DNA from: Marasmius tenuissimus
Taxonomy: Eukaryota; Basidiomycota; Agaricomycetes; Agaricales; Marasmiaceae
NCBI GenBank assembly: GCA_029532415.1
Contig: JAQOTA010000050.1
Span: 558,001 to 622,000, forward strand
Direction: 5' to 3'
DNA length: 64,000 nucleotides
Shown here: piece by piece, positions 1-12,334 of the stretch
Layout: every line of letters begins with the position of its first letter
Position numbering within the stretch: position 1 is the stretch's first letter
Made by a program: the position numbers and the translations under genes
The notes under the pieces: model-generated
The model's input: only the letters and a program-made list of their open reading frames with translations
Told to the model about the DNA's origin: nothing
Database searches by the model: none

Positions 1-35
1 CGAAGATTTTAGCCATCGCTGAATCACATTCCAAG

Positions 36-1180
36 GGATTCGTGCAAACCCGGAGTTCCCGGGAACCCCTGGCTTCGATGGTGGTATCAACTCTGCTATT
101 CTGCGCTACAAGGGAGCACCGAACGCCGATCCTATCTCGTTCGACAAGGAGAACCCCACAGTTCTTCAAGAAATTGACCTTCATCCGACTGAGAACCCAG
201 GGGCCGTAAGTTTGCGTCCTCTCGGGTTGTGCCTCGTGCGTTTCTCTAATCGAATTCCTCTAGCCCGGAGAACCCGTTCAGGACGGTGCCGATGTCCACA
301 TCAACATGCTTCTCACCTTTGTGAGTGAGGTTCTCTTTAATCCCGCCCTGACACTGAGTCTTTCTCGCTAGGACCGACCAAATGAGAAGTTCTTTATCAA
401 TGGAAAATCCATGGTCTTCCCGGATGTCCCTGTCATGCTTCAGATTATGAGCGGCGTCACCGACCCAAGCAAGATCATGCCTATTGATTCGGTATATGAG
501 CTCCCACTTAACAAGACGATTCAGCTTTCGTTCCCCACTGAGGATGGTACGCTTGCTGCGCCTGTATGCTTTATCTCCTGATCCCGCATATTGAGTCTGA
601 CTCCGAGAATGTAGCATCCTTACCATTTGCACGGTGTAAGTCTTCTATTCTCGTCCGAAACTCATGGCCTGTCCTAAGATCGTACTCCAGCACACCTTCG
701 ACGTTATCCGAAGTGCAGGAAGTTCCACATACAACTACGTCAACCCACCTCGAAGAGACGTCGTTGACATCGGAGTTCCCGGCGACAATGTGACTATCCG
801 ATTCAGGACCGACAACACCGGCCCTTGGATCATGCATTGGTGAGGCTTTCGCTCCAGTGATCGAGAGCGCTTCGCTGACCTCCATTCCTACTATAGTCAT
901 ATTGCTCTTCACCAAGAGATGTGAGTAGATAACCGTCACATTCAGTTACTCAAGTGTTTGCTAATGCTGTGAATCGCAGGGGTCTAGCTGTTGTTATGGC
1001 CGAAAATATTCCCGGGATACAGCAGAACCCCAATCCGCCTGGTGGGTGATTGATCTTCTCGAAAGAAGGGAAGCCAGATCTGATAATGGTGTTTCCTCTC
1101 TCTCTCCCCACCGCTCCCCAGCTGCTTGGAACAGCCTCTGCCCGGCGTACGAGAAGTTCGTGGAAAAGACAGATTATTGA
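36..1180 (+). CDS. Laccase (multicopper oxidase), 3' part only, cut by window start
   Basis: Laccases are secreted copper enzymes that oxidise phenols and reduce oxygen to water. Only the last eight exons are inside the window: 36-205, 264-320, 372-563, 615-635, 691-839, 897-920, 980-1041 and 1122-1180 (TGA). Their summed length fits one frame, and every boundary coincides with the complete laccase at 8378-11016. The 21-nt exon 615-635 encodes exactly the HPYHLHG copper motif. The last copper motif, [18 protein letters not shown], is assembled across three exons; the residue at the type-1 copper axial position is Leu. The HCHIDWH consensus of fungal laccases is replaced by HCHIALH. The protein ends with a Cys-containing tail (LCPAYEKF). 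Bases 1-35 are the end of an intron. The N-terminal half lies outside the window, so integrity cannot be judged. Confidence 0.93.
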
Positions 1181-4094
1181 GGCTCCCCACACTCTTTACT
1201 TAAAAAGATATTTGATTGTGATAGAAACGGGGCCTAAATGCTCTAGTACTTCCTCTCTCTATTGAAGTATTTACTCATCTCGGAAATCTTACTGGTAGTA
1301 TAGATGCTAGGACTTTTCATTTGTATCATGAATCGGGATGTGGTTACTAATTATATGATGATGATCAATGCTCTCGGGCACTTATAAATGCGCCTTCGTT
1401 GAAATTCCGCCACCTAGCCAGCTTTGAGCTGTGACATTATCACCGGACTGGACTTAGAAATGCGGCTTATCTGAATTCTAATGTCGAAGTTTCCGAGCGA
1501 CTCAGCGTTCCGCGGTATACTGCTTTCCATACTTTACTTCTTCGATATGAGATACCAACCTTCGTCAGGGCTCGAGGCATCTCTGGGAGGAGGATGGGAG
1601 GAGGCATGAAAGTAAGCTGGGGTCCTCAAGCTGAGGCTCTTACGTGTACGGAGTGTCGTTGTATCGGGGTATCGGGTCATACCTCCCTTCTTCCGGAATC
1701 CGTTATAACTGTGCCTAGGCGTAGTTCCGGGCCCGTCTGAGTCAGACGTACGAGAAATTATCACCTCGTGCGAAGAGCTCATCATCGCAGAAGATACTTA
1801 CCTGTGCCGGGTGTTAGTGAGAAAGTTGATATCAGCAATCCTGTAAAAATAGTTCGATTTTCAAGTTACGGCCGTAGGAGGACTCGTTAGTTACATAAAA
1901 TACTTTCGATCACGTACCTCATCCCCTGCGCGTCTAAATAGACGGTGTAGAGCAAACGGACTAACCCAGGTCAAGTTGAAGATGGACCACCCGGACCAAG
2001 AGGTCCGAGGATAATTCACGTGACCGTTGCGTGGAGTCGGAGTCAATGCGTTAATGTCTCCTCTGCACTCTACCTCGACGTCAATGCAATGGTCAAAGTG
2101 AACACGGGCCTGCTTATTCTCCACTTGTTCATCGAAGACGACATAATAAACGAGAATCAGCACCGCTCAGGAAATGAAGTGTGTAGCCATCACCTATCTT
2201 TTTGACTCGATACTCATAATGGGGTGATCACAGGTTTCGGCGGAATGAATTCTACAGATCTCAGGCCTATCGACATTCGCAAATTTTAAGTTCTATGCCA
2301 ACGACAGTCTACATTTCACTCGGAATTTCCTTCTTCATCGGTCATGGCTGGACGTGTGTAGGTGAATAGAAGAGAAAACGATGGGTTTTGTAATGGTACA
2401 TTTTCAGCTCTCGCAATTTTTTTATCCTGTTCGTTACTCTTTGCCATCTGATTTCTCGTCCCCATAGTCGCTTTCTATATATTTCCGTGCCTCATTATCG
2501 ACGCTCCCAACAGGTTCTACAGTCAGGCACGACCACCCAAGGCATAAGGAAGATCCTGAGATCAATTCTGCGCATACTTCACATCGATTCGGGCACGCAA
2601 CGATCAAAACTCGTACGCATGTGAGCTCTACCTCCTCGAACCCTCTGGGCAGAGTGCTCACAATGTCGAAAACACGGCCCTCAGTCCCCTTCATGCTACC
2701 ACAGACTGCTACGAGGCTTACCCAAAGTAAAAATGAGGCGAAACAATCGATCTCAGAGCTACAATTCCGGTGCAGACATGAAGACTGGCTTCACCGAAGC
2801 GTCAAGGTCGACATACTCTGTCTCCGTATACTACGAAGATGCCCTAGCGAGCCAAGTTACCGCAACTATCTCAAACAAGCCTTGAACAATTCACGTCGTG
2901 ATATGTAAAACCCGGTCCGATAACACCGCAGTCTGCAGCCAACGGCGACAGGCTTGCAACAATTTCTTCTTCTCGACATCCATGTCGTTCTATGTTCACT
3001 CAATGTCGCCGTCCGCACCGGGCTGCCCTCAAGACTGTACAAATCATGAACGTTGAAATGAAGACTCCACGATCTTCAGTAGCACGAACTGGGGCATTCT
3101 CGCTGTAGTGGAAGACTTGCTAAGGATAAGCATCTGGAAATGAAGTTTCGAGTTTGTGTATAAGGTATTAGTATAAGTATCAGGTACGTTTTGTCCCCGC
3201 CGTACGTTGAGATAATGCTGATCTTGAGCCTGAAAGCTCAGAGACCACCATTTTGAACAAGTCAGTCAGTTGGCTTGATTAACATTCAAGAACAGAACGG
3301 GGGTATGGACAAAGCCGAAGGCTGTACTGTTGTTACAATGCGTTGTTGTTGTTCTTGGATGTCCTCGAATAGCGCAAAACGGCCGCTCTCTCGAGGAGGA
3401 AGGCTATTTTGAGGCATCCCTTCACTTCATGAAAGCGACCCTAATATGTCCACTGCAGTACGAGTACCACAATTCAAAAAATCTTTGGAAGGAAGAATAC
3501 CCGAGAGTTATTTCGACAGCACAAGTCATCGCATTTGAATTCAACGCACTAGTGGATTCAGCAGTCGGTCTTTATGTGGCCATGGCATTTCGGCGCGCCC
3601 AGCAACGAATTACGGACCTTTTTGACTATATAGAGGTTCAGGGACACCCTTGCTCTCCGGAAGGCCGCCGCCGTTTTAGGAGTCCAACGGTAGGCTCCCG
3701 ATCAGCTTGGACTCGCAACCTGTTTGTCGTGTGCCCCTGGACAGTCGGACTGCCGTCGATGCGTTATGCTTCGGAGCAGTCTGGTCCAAGAGGGTCAATT
3801 GAGGCTATTCTCCCACAGGTGAGTTTCAACTCCTTACTTACATTGTCAAGTGCGTTTTATTGAAGCGAACCCGTCGTACGAACCGACTCCCAGACCGTTA
3901 CATGGCCCCAAGAGATCATCTTTTTGGGCCCTTCCAAATGGTGTTCGACTATTCCATAATCAGACTAGCGACTAAACTAACACAGCTTCGGAACTAAAAG
4001 CGTTAGAAAGCTTACGGAGTGCCGTCAAGGCACACGAGTTACGAGTCATAATCGGCAAAGACCTCGAATCACCGAGAATTCAGTGTTCAGCTCG

Positions 4095-4362
4095 CATGTG
4101 GGTCCACGTTTGGTTCCTATCTTTGCGAGTTCCGCTCGGATTTGATAGGGAATTATCTCGCCGACCGTGGTCTGCTGTCAGTGTCAAAACGTTAATTGTA
4201 AGAATATCGATTAATCATCACAGACTCGCCGAACGTTTGTGATCGATGCTACCAACGCGTCAGTAACCCCGCTCTCCCAAATCCGTCGATATTGGTTGTG
4301 ATACTGTCTCTACCGAGTTCTTGGAATGATCCACCACCGCCTATTGATCTGGAAGGCACGCC
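4095..4362 (+). repeat. Diverged direct repeat, copy 1
   Basis: Reads in the same order as 7575-7843. Shared stretches include GTGGGTCCA(A/C)GTTTG, TGGTCTGCTG, ACGCGT(C/G)AGTA and CCACCGCCTATTGAT versus CCACCTATTGAT. Copies differ by many substitutions and small gaps, so the duplication is old. Spacing is about 3.48 kb. No protein assigned. Confidence 0.6.
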
Positions 4363-7300
4363 CTTTCAAATTCCAGGCCTTTCCTCTTGCCTTTCCTTCC
4401 TCATTTGTTAGAAGCTCCATGGGACTAGACAACCGGTTCCGAGTGTTACTTGTGTCTGATATCGGCTGCAGTGATGGTACTTACTACTCCCGACTATGCA
4501 ATCCTGAATTTGTACTCAATGAAAAGAACCTGAATATGGGGTAAAATCTCGGGCGTCTTCTAAACTAGAAATGCAAGACCAACGGTCCAAAGCCAATAGA
4601 TAGGCGGAGCCCTCGGCAATGTGACAAGTAGGGAAGGAGTCACTGTATTCTGTCCCGGCTCTCTCCATATTTCTTACCTTGGAAGGCTCGTCTGTTAGAT
4701 TGAGCGCACAGAGCACTTCAATCACATATTCTATGGTGATTGACGTACTCCTTCGTCTGAGTAATGGGATAGTAGGGAAACAAACTGATCTGGACAGTGG
4801 TTGTGGTTTGTGCGATTTGGGGCAACCCTTCAAGTCCAGGGTCTACGGTCCAGAGCAAGGAGCACCCACGTGACCGTCGATGTCTCAAAGGCGTTTCTAT
4901 TTTTTTTGCCATTGGCCTCCAGGCTTTCAGAGACCCGCTCCCAACTTCATTCTTCTGCTCTGATCATTTCAACGTTAACGCTGGATGTCAACGCTCAGGA
5001 CTCTACTCTGCTTATTATTCTACCAAGACTGAGAGAGAGAACTTTGATCTTTATCGGGAGGAACATCGCTGCTTCGGGGGTAATCGTCAACGTATGTAGT
5101 CAACGCCTACTTTTTCGACTTGATATCTGAGCACCTATTTTATGAAGGCCTGATATCCGATAAATTCGGTACATGAAAGTCAACATCTAGAATAATGAGG
5201 AAGGATTACAGAACGGCTTCAGAAGGTCAGCTATCAAGAACAACGACGGTCAAATCCCGCATTAGAGCTCCGCTTCCTAAAGCGCGCCGGTGAGGTGAAT
5301 AAGAAGGGAAATGCGGGAACGGGGATGGTACGTACTAACTCTGTTGAATCTAACACCTTACCCCTCACCATTTGGTTCCCTGTTGTTGTTGTTGTTTTTA
5401 CTCCTGTGCACATTGCTGATGCATCACTCATACTTTTTTTAGTTGATTACACTAGTCAAGGCTCAACCGCGCTTCATATTCCGGCTACATCTAATCCTAT
5501 TACCTTTACGTGGACTCGAAAATCTGAACACTTATCCCGTACTCGTCTCCTTCCTATGTCACCCTCCGATTCTAACACTGACGTTGGCATCAGGATGGCC
5601 CGGCCCAGCTCTGTCCCAGATGGATATGCTCGTCTTTATGTCCTCTAACATACGTAGGCCAATGCCTGGTGCATCTCTGAGGACACCGCAAAACGATACA
5701 ATGAATGCCTCGAGGTAGCCAAGCACCTCTTCTCTCGCTTTGTTTTGAAGAGGATCTAGGTCCACTGGGACGACTTTTGGCTATCACGGTGCCCTTCGAA
5801 ATTGGAGACACACTAAGCAGGGCACTGAAACGCCGTTTGCAGCGTTTGCAGCGCCAATGGTCGGTGATGAACGGTGGTGTTTCTTTGATTGATCACATAG
5901 AGACGAGGGAGTAAATGAGAATGGTAGTACCTGCGATGACAGTACCATACTTCACTCTCGGCATACGTAGGCCAAGGCGTCAACTTGTCCTTGTTGTCCC
6001 CATTCACATCTCAGGATCACTCGAGGAACGGTCCAGTCGCTCCGCCAGATTTCGCTGGATCAACGGCTACAACAATTGCACTGAGTCTCTCCTTTCGATG
6101 CCGACGTCGGAATGTGTTTATCCAAACTCAGCATTTGGACCTCCTTCTCCTAAATACCATAATACGATTCTCAGCATCTTCATCGACTTAGAATGACATA
6201 CTTGGCAGGTTGAATTGGAGGGAGTTTTCGTTGAACTTGAATGCCAAAAAAGCATTTAAGGTGAGTTCGAATTTCTAGTGTGGACATTGGGCTCGTTTGA
6301 CCCTTTGATATGCTAAGGAGAACTGCCAGCGACGAAGAATTGGAATTCGAGCACGCAATGAACAGGTTTTCGGACCCCAACGTTGACACTGTTAAACCAA
6401 CCAACAACGATACCATTCACCAGTAAAGCTTGCCGGATTTGTATCGATTCAGCGGTTTCATATCACGAGCAAATTATAGAAGGCAAGCAATTCGATTCGC
6501 CTAGCTAACGCACACCACTGATGATCGATGAATATGAATCGCAATCCAAGTACGACGGCGACAGATCGACTCATAGCTGCCCCTTTCTTTCACTTCAGTC
6601 AATTCGTCAGATAGCAGGTTGCATAAAAGTTCAAAATACAAACCCAAGGAGCTGTAGGTTAAGATAGAAAGCTGTGTTGTAAATGATAATAACCCACATT
6701 CTAACGCCCACTACAGTTTAACTCAACCTCAATCGGTCTTTATATGACTTTATATGACTATGACATCGTTGCACGCTCGCAGTAGATTCGGCACCTTCTT
6801 GTCTCCATACTTCCAGGAACCCTCTGCCTTCGGGATGTCAACGCCGTCTTGAGGGTTTCAGAGGCATTCTCGACCCAGGGCAGGCTCGCGACGCGATGCT
6901 TGACTCAGCCCGCGGGAACATCTCAGAGTTTTCATGTGGCCAATCTCGAAGCCGAAGCGACGTGCGATGTTCAGCAGCACCAGCTTCTCACATATTCGGG
7001 TAGATTGTCGTATGTGTGTTGCAAGGTGTTCGAGAACTGCCACTGCCGCAGTGTACCAATGAAGGCTGTTTCTCAAGGTTTGTCGCCAGGGAGATATTGA
7101 TGTACTTCTCGTTCGCAGCGACTTTTCGCTCGCTGAACATGCTTTCTGTCCTAGCTTCCACAAGTAGATGTTTGGCTAGTTCTTGGGCTCGGCGGGAGGC
7201 TTCAAAATAGTCTAGTGCGGCGAGAGGGTTAATTGAGATGTTTTGCCATAGGTGAGTTTCAAGCCGCAGGATATTCAGTGCGTCCCGTCGATGTCGGATG

Positions 7301-7574
7301 CGGACTCAACGCGCCCGACTCCCGGACCGCTGACCCGCCTCGCAACGGCGCATTCCCGGGTTTCCCGAGCCCGCCGAATGACAAGCTAAGGCTTGATAGT
7401 GCGCAACTCGACAAAGGAGACGGGACGTATGGAACTTCGGCAACTAGGCATCAACTAGAAATCTAAACTCGATCTAAACCGACTTATGCGCACACACAGA
7501 GTACCACCAAAGAACACAAATCACAAATTTGGGAAGACATCCGAATCATCGCGGGTTGGGCTCAGCTTGGCATA

Positions 7575-7843
7575 TTGCTGAGTGTGGGTCCAAGTTTGTT
7601 TCCCAATCTCCGCGAGTTTCGGTCAATACTGGTAGGTGACCTTGTATGACATGGTCTGCTGCCGGCGTCGCGAAACACTAATCTTAGGATGTTCAATTAT
7701 AGGTTGGTCGAGCATAATTGTGCCGCTACCCACGCGTGAGTAGCCTGGCGTTCCCGTCTCTGTCGATATCGAATGATATACTGATTTTACTCAGTTCTTG
7801 ACATGATGTGCAGCCACCTATTGATTCGAAAGGTACGCTTGGT
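7575..7843 (+). repeat. Diverged direct repeat, copy 2
   Basis: Partner of 4095-4362, lying about 0.5 kb upstream of the complete laccase. It may be a remnant of the sequence that flanked an ancestral laccase before tandem duplication. Confidence 0.6.
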
Positions 7844-8312
7844 TTCAACTGTTTCATCGCCACTCGGGGACTCTATCAAATTAGTAGAGCGCCAATTTCG
7901 ATTGGAAGTTGCCCCGGACGTCAGCTACGATGGTGGGTACTTCCGATCGTGAATAAATTTGTACCTGAAGAAAGAAGGTGCCCTCAAAGATGCAGATAGA
8001 AGCATTGGGCGGTTCCGGAACTGTGACCGCGAGACTGATGTCTACAAGTTTATTTGGGTCAATAATGAGCCGAGCGCTCTACAATGGACAGATGTTGTAC
8101 CAGACAACTGGTTTCGACAATTTCCAGAAGGCGGTCGGTTTGCATCAAATCTTGCCTCGCTTGCCGCTGGTAATCTGTTCACGGTCGAAGCAACCCAGTG
8201 TATGGCGTGCCTTGGACGCCGTGCCATCTAATGTTTCTTACTGGGCAGAAGTAACACTGTCGAAATGACAGTATACAGAGCTGGACAGCTCCCAAACTGG
8301 ATCTCGTCGACC

Positions 8313-8319
8313 TATAAAA
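8313..8319 (+). promoter_or_regulatory. TATA box of the complete laccase
   Basis: TATAAAA lies 65 bp upstream of the ATG at 8378, followed by a CT-rich stretch typical of fungal transcription starts. It is a single clear match at the expected distance. Confidence 0.6.
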
Positions 8320-8377
8320 TGACTTCCCCCGTCTCAAGGTTCTCTCCAGCCCCTCAGCTCTTTGCCTCCTTCCGAAG

Positions 8378-11016
8378 ATGCGTATCTCCTCTCCATTTGG
8401 CGTGCTGCTTCTTGCCTCCCTGGTTCAAGCAGATATTCACCGCACGGGTGACCTTCATATTGTAAACAAGGTCATCGCTCCGGATGGCCATGAAAGAAGC
8501 ACCGTTCTATCTAACGGAGAGTTTCCTGGTCCAGTCATCACTGCCAATAAGGTGAGTAAACTCATTACTCCCATAGGCAAGACAAGGCTCACAGTTCCAT
8601 GTAGGGCGATGTTCTAGAGATCAATGTCTTCGACGAATTAAATGATCAGAACATGGCTCTGCCCACGTCGATCGTGAGTGCTTGGTATTTTTAGCGTTAT
8701 AGATGGTAACTACCCGCTCCATTCTCTAGCACTGGCACGGTATCCACGCCAAAGGGACGCGTTTTGATGACGGGTAAACCAAAAAACTTTCACGAACTCT
8801 ACATCTTCTCAAACATCCTCCCTTTCAGAACATCGTCGGTTACTCAATGTCCTATTGTTCCCGGTAACTCCTATGCTTACAAAGTCGACACTGCTGGACA
8901 AACGGGGACATACTGGTACCACAGCCATTACAGTACGCCGTTTTTGACGCCACAACACAGCTTGACCCGCTCATTTAATTATAGGCAGTCAATATTGTGA
9001 TGGTCTCCGCGGCGCATTGATTATTTACGATCCCAACGATCCTCACAAGAGCCTATACGATGTCGATGATGGTGAGCTTCCTCCTGTCGAGATCATAGAA
9101 TCGGGGAAACTAACCTAATTCGTTCTATTTCTGCAAAATAGCAAGCACTATAATCTCCTTAGCAGACTGGTACGTTGAGTCTCGCTGTACATATAGATCG
9201 TTGCCTGAGCTTGAGCTTTCTCCCGCGCACGCAGGTTTCGTACGTTTTACAGACTCAAGAATATCCGGTAATCGCTCAACCTTTCAACCCTCTCCAGATT
9301 CCTTCGCCCCTTCATGGAAAGGACTAGTGTGAGTACAATGACTCTTGGCCTTGGCCTCGTACCTCTCGCCCACCACGAGAATTTATATCATTCGATACTA
9401 TAGCCCACCTAATTCAACCCTCATCAATGGGCGAGGACGCTATCCAAACGGTCCCGAGCAAGCACTTTCAATCATTAATGTTGAACAGGGAAAACGGTAG
9501 TAACCTCCCGATTGTGGTTTTCATTTGGGTGACGACTCATGGCTGTCCTTCCTCCAGATATCGTTTCCGTGTCATCTCTATGGCTTGTGATCCTCGATTC
9601 AATTTTTCAATTGACGGCCATAGTATGGCGGTGGGTAACCAACCTAGAGGGAGGTTTATATCTACTCATGTCACGCACAGATCATCGAAGCCGACGGAGT
9701 GAACCACGATCCCGTCAACGTCGACATATTCACAATCTTTGCCGGTGTGCCCCAGTTCGCATCCCGCACTTTTGACGCACTAACACCGCTCATCAGGGCA
9801 ACGGTACTCGGCTGTTGTGAAAGCAGACCAGCCCGTCGGGAATTATTGTAAGCGCCCGCCGCTGGAGATATCAGCCATCACTAAGCCGTATTTAAGGGAT
9901 TCGCGCTAATCCGGGACCTCCTGGCACCCCTGGTTTCGATGGCGGACGCAACTCTGCCATTCTACGATACAAGGGGGCTCCAAACGCTGATCCCACCTCG
10001 TCTGACAAGCCAAACCCCAAAGTCCTACAGGAGACCGACCTTCATCCTACTGAGGACCCAGGAGCTGTACGCCTCGTTCACTGAATACACCCTCGAGTTC
10101 TCTCATTCAACAGATTTGATTAGCCTGGGAAACACGAAGTGGACGGTGCGGATGTCAATATTAACATGCTTCTCACTCTCGTGAGGGAAGTTCTCTTTCT
10201 CCCTCTGCCTCTTTACTGAGCCTTTTCCCGGCTGTGACTACAGGACCAAGATAAAGGAAGGTTCTTTATCAATGGCAAATCCATGGAATTTCCAGAAGTT
10301 CCTGTCATGCTTCAGATCATGAGCGGCGTCACTGATCCAAAAAAGATCTTGCCTATTGGTTCGGTGTACGAGCTCCCGCTGAACAAGACAATCCAGCTTT
10401 CATTTCCTACCGATGATGCCGTTGCTCCGCCCGTATGTGACTTCCTAGCTTTGTGTCCCATATGAACTGACTCCAAGAACGTAGCACCCTTATCATCTGC
10501 ACGGCGTAAGTCTTATTCTTGCCCCAAGCCCACGATTCGTGCTGATATCCCGTTCCAGCACTCCTTCGATGTTGTCCGAAGCGCAGGTAGTTCTTCGTAC
10601 AACTGGGTCAATCCACCACGAAGGGATGTCGTGAACATTGGGGTACCAGGAGACAATGTCACCATTCGATTTAGGACCGACAACACCGGTCCTTGGATTA
10701 TGCACTGGTAAGGTCTTGGTATTCAAGTGATCGGGAGTCCTTCTCTGATATCCCTATAGTCACATCGCTCTCCATCAAGAATTGTGAGTTCAATATACAC
10801 CGCTCAGTTTTTGAGGTTTTGACGCTTCCCCAGGGGTTTGGCTGTTGTGATGGCTGAGGACATTCCTGGCATTCAGCAAAATCCGAACCCACCTGGTAAG
10901 TGAATTGTTTTCTCGAAGACAGAAATGACAAGCCTCATCGTGGATTCCCAATTTTATCAGCCGCTTGGAACGGGCTGTGCCCGGCCTACGAAAAGTTCCT
11001 GGGACATACAAACTAG
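8378..11016 (+). CDS. Laccase (multicopper oxidase), complete
   Basis: Secreted phenol oxidase with three cupredoxin domains. Proposed exons: 8378-8551, 8605-8673, 8730-8773, 8829-8932, 8985-9071, 9142-9328, 9404-9496, 9558-9630, 9681-9744, 9797-9847, 9897-10066, 10124-10180, 10244-10432, 10485-10505, 10559-10707, 10760-10783, 10834-10895, 10961-11016; these sum to 558 codons with stop. A signal peptide is visible ([18 protein letters not shown]). The four copper-binding motifs are present: HWHG, YWYHSH, HPYHLHG followed by H, and [15 protein letters not shown], with Leu at the type-1 axial position. Exon 14 is 21 nt and encodes only HPYHLHG. Exon 6 stays open for about 45 residues beyond the usual LADWY segment. 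No alternative intron I tried kept frame, so either this laccase has an insertion or the exon is mis-modelled. It closely resembles the partial laccase at 36-1180. Confidence 0.94.
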
Positions 11017-12334
11017 ATCCGGAATTTCGGGATTCATCACTACTTCTTCTAACTATCGCGCTCGTTTGTGATAGGAGCGGTGCTCCTACTTTACAACACT
11101 CGTTCTGACCCGTCCCTGCTCTATCGATCTGCTCGTCTACATTATAATGAACTACAAACAGCCTAGATACTATCGGGATGTGGTACCCGAAACCTAATAT
11201 AATCTTGACTCGATTTGTGGAACACATAAGTAGGCACACCTTAAGTCCTTGGTTCATTCGACCAATTTCCAGGGCGTATTATGCGAAGGCGGCTCTAGTA
11301 TCTATCTTTATTATACGACCAGCCTTTCCATGAGGTAAACTCGATGTACTTTCACAAATCAATATAATGATAGTCATGTCTGAATGTTTTACCAGCCATG
11401 GGAAGATGCCGGCTTCTGGTGCGCCCCAGGATTAGGTCGTCATGATCATCTTGATCTTCGACTACCATCCCACTCTCTACTCGACTCTACTCAGCGTACC
11501 GAAGACTGAAGAGGGTGATAAACAATCGGACTCAGTTGTTGTTTCTCTGGCTCGTACCCGAATGTTGATGTTCATATTAACCATCCTCCTTGACCTTTCA
11601 GAATTCCTCAAACAATGCTCAAAACGCGAGGGTCACTGCATTCTGATTGCGAGACTGAAGAGAAAGTTCAAGCCATCGCTGGTGATGAAACATAAGAACA
11701 AGAATTAGCACATCTTCGGTCGCACGGAGATCCCACCTTTTGAACGCGCGTACCACAGGCCGTGAGAATTTGCTCACTTCGGGCTCGCCGCCGCGAGCAC
11801 ATATTGATCGAATACCCGACCACCACCATCATCCTAGTTTCCGCCGGTCAGACTACATACACAGCTCACTACACTCCCAGACAGTATGATCTCGTGTTTC
11901 AATCGCCTCTGCACAATCCTAGCTAATGACTCGTGGTAATAAAAGATCGGGGTAGTGTTCCCAAAAAGTTGAAAACCAAATTCCCCTCATTCTAATTATT
12001 TGGCAGAGTCTATAGATGCGGGCCAAGAACGCGATGATACCTCACCATATGTGGAAATTATTACGGACTTTCCTTCAAACGGAGGTGATCACTACGACGC
12101 GATTTCGTCCCAGTTCGCGGTGGTCCATTCAAAGGTACGCCACGGTGTTCTGGTTGCTTTGATACCATCATTTAACCAGATAATCTGCCTCGCCTCATTC
12201 ACAGGATGGGTAGGCGATACGGTCGTCTCGGCCGCAGTCATTTTCCATAATCCAGCTATTTACCATGCATGGTGTTTATAAGCGTCTCGTTGTGCTGAGT
12301 ATTGTCTTTTTTTGTGACCCTGCCCTTCCAAAAC
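11017..12334. other. Spacer downstream of laccase, no gene seen
   Basis: Only short open frames occur (for example 11442-11708 and 12000-12281 plus strand) and none has a recognisable motif. The 3' untranslated region of the laccase should lie at the left end. Confidence 0.45.

Larger units (their letters stand above)
1181..8312. other. Seven-kilobase spacer between the two laccases, no confident gene
   Basis: No reading frame here gives a recognisable protein. The longest open frames (for example 3330-3863 plus strand, 177 codons; 4801-5130 plus; 2434-2694 minus) have no motif I recognise and are not continued by convincing splice sites. Parts between about 4800 and 6400 encode hydrophobic stretches in shifting frames, which would fit decayed membrane-protein genes, but I cannot prove this. 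A diverged direct repeat (about 4095-4362 and 7575-7843) is described separately. Confidence 0.5.

Noticed and set aside
3330..3863. 177-codon plus-strand open frame between the laccases
   Set aside because: No known motif, no splice partners and a composition unlike the surrounding genes; not called as a gene.
9170..9234. Possible intron within laccase exon 6
   Set aside because: Removing it (65 bp) shifts frame into an early stop, and adding a second intron requires one of only 30 bp.
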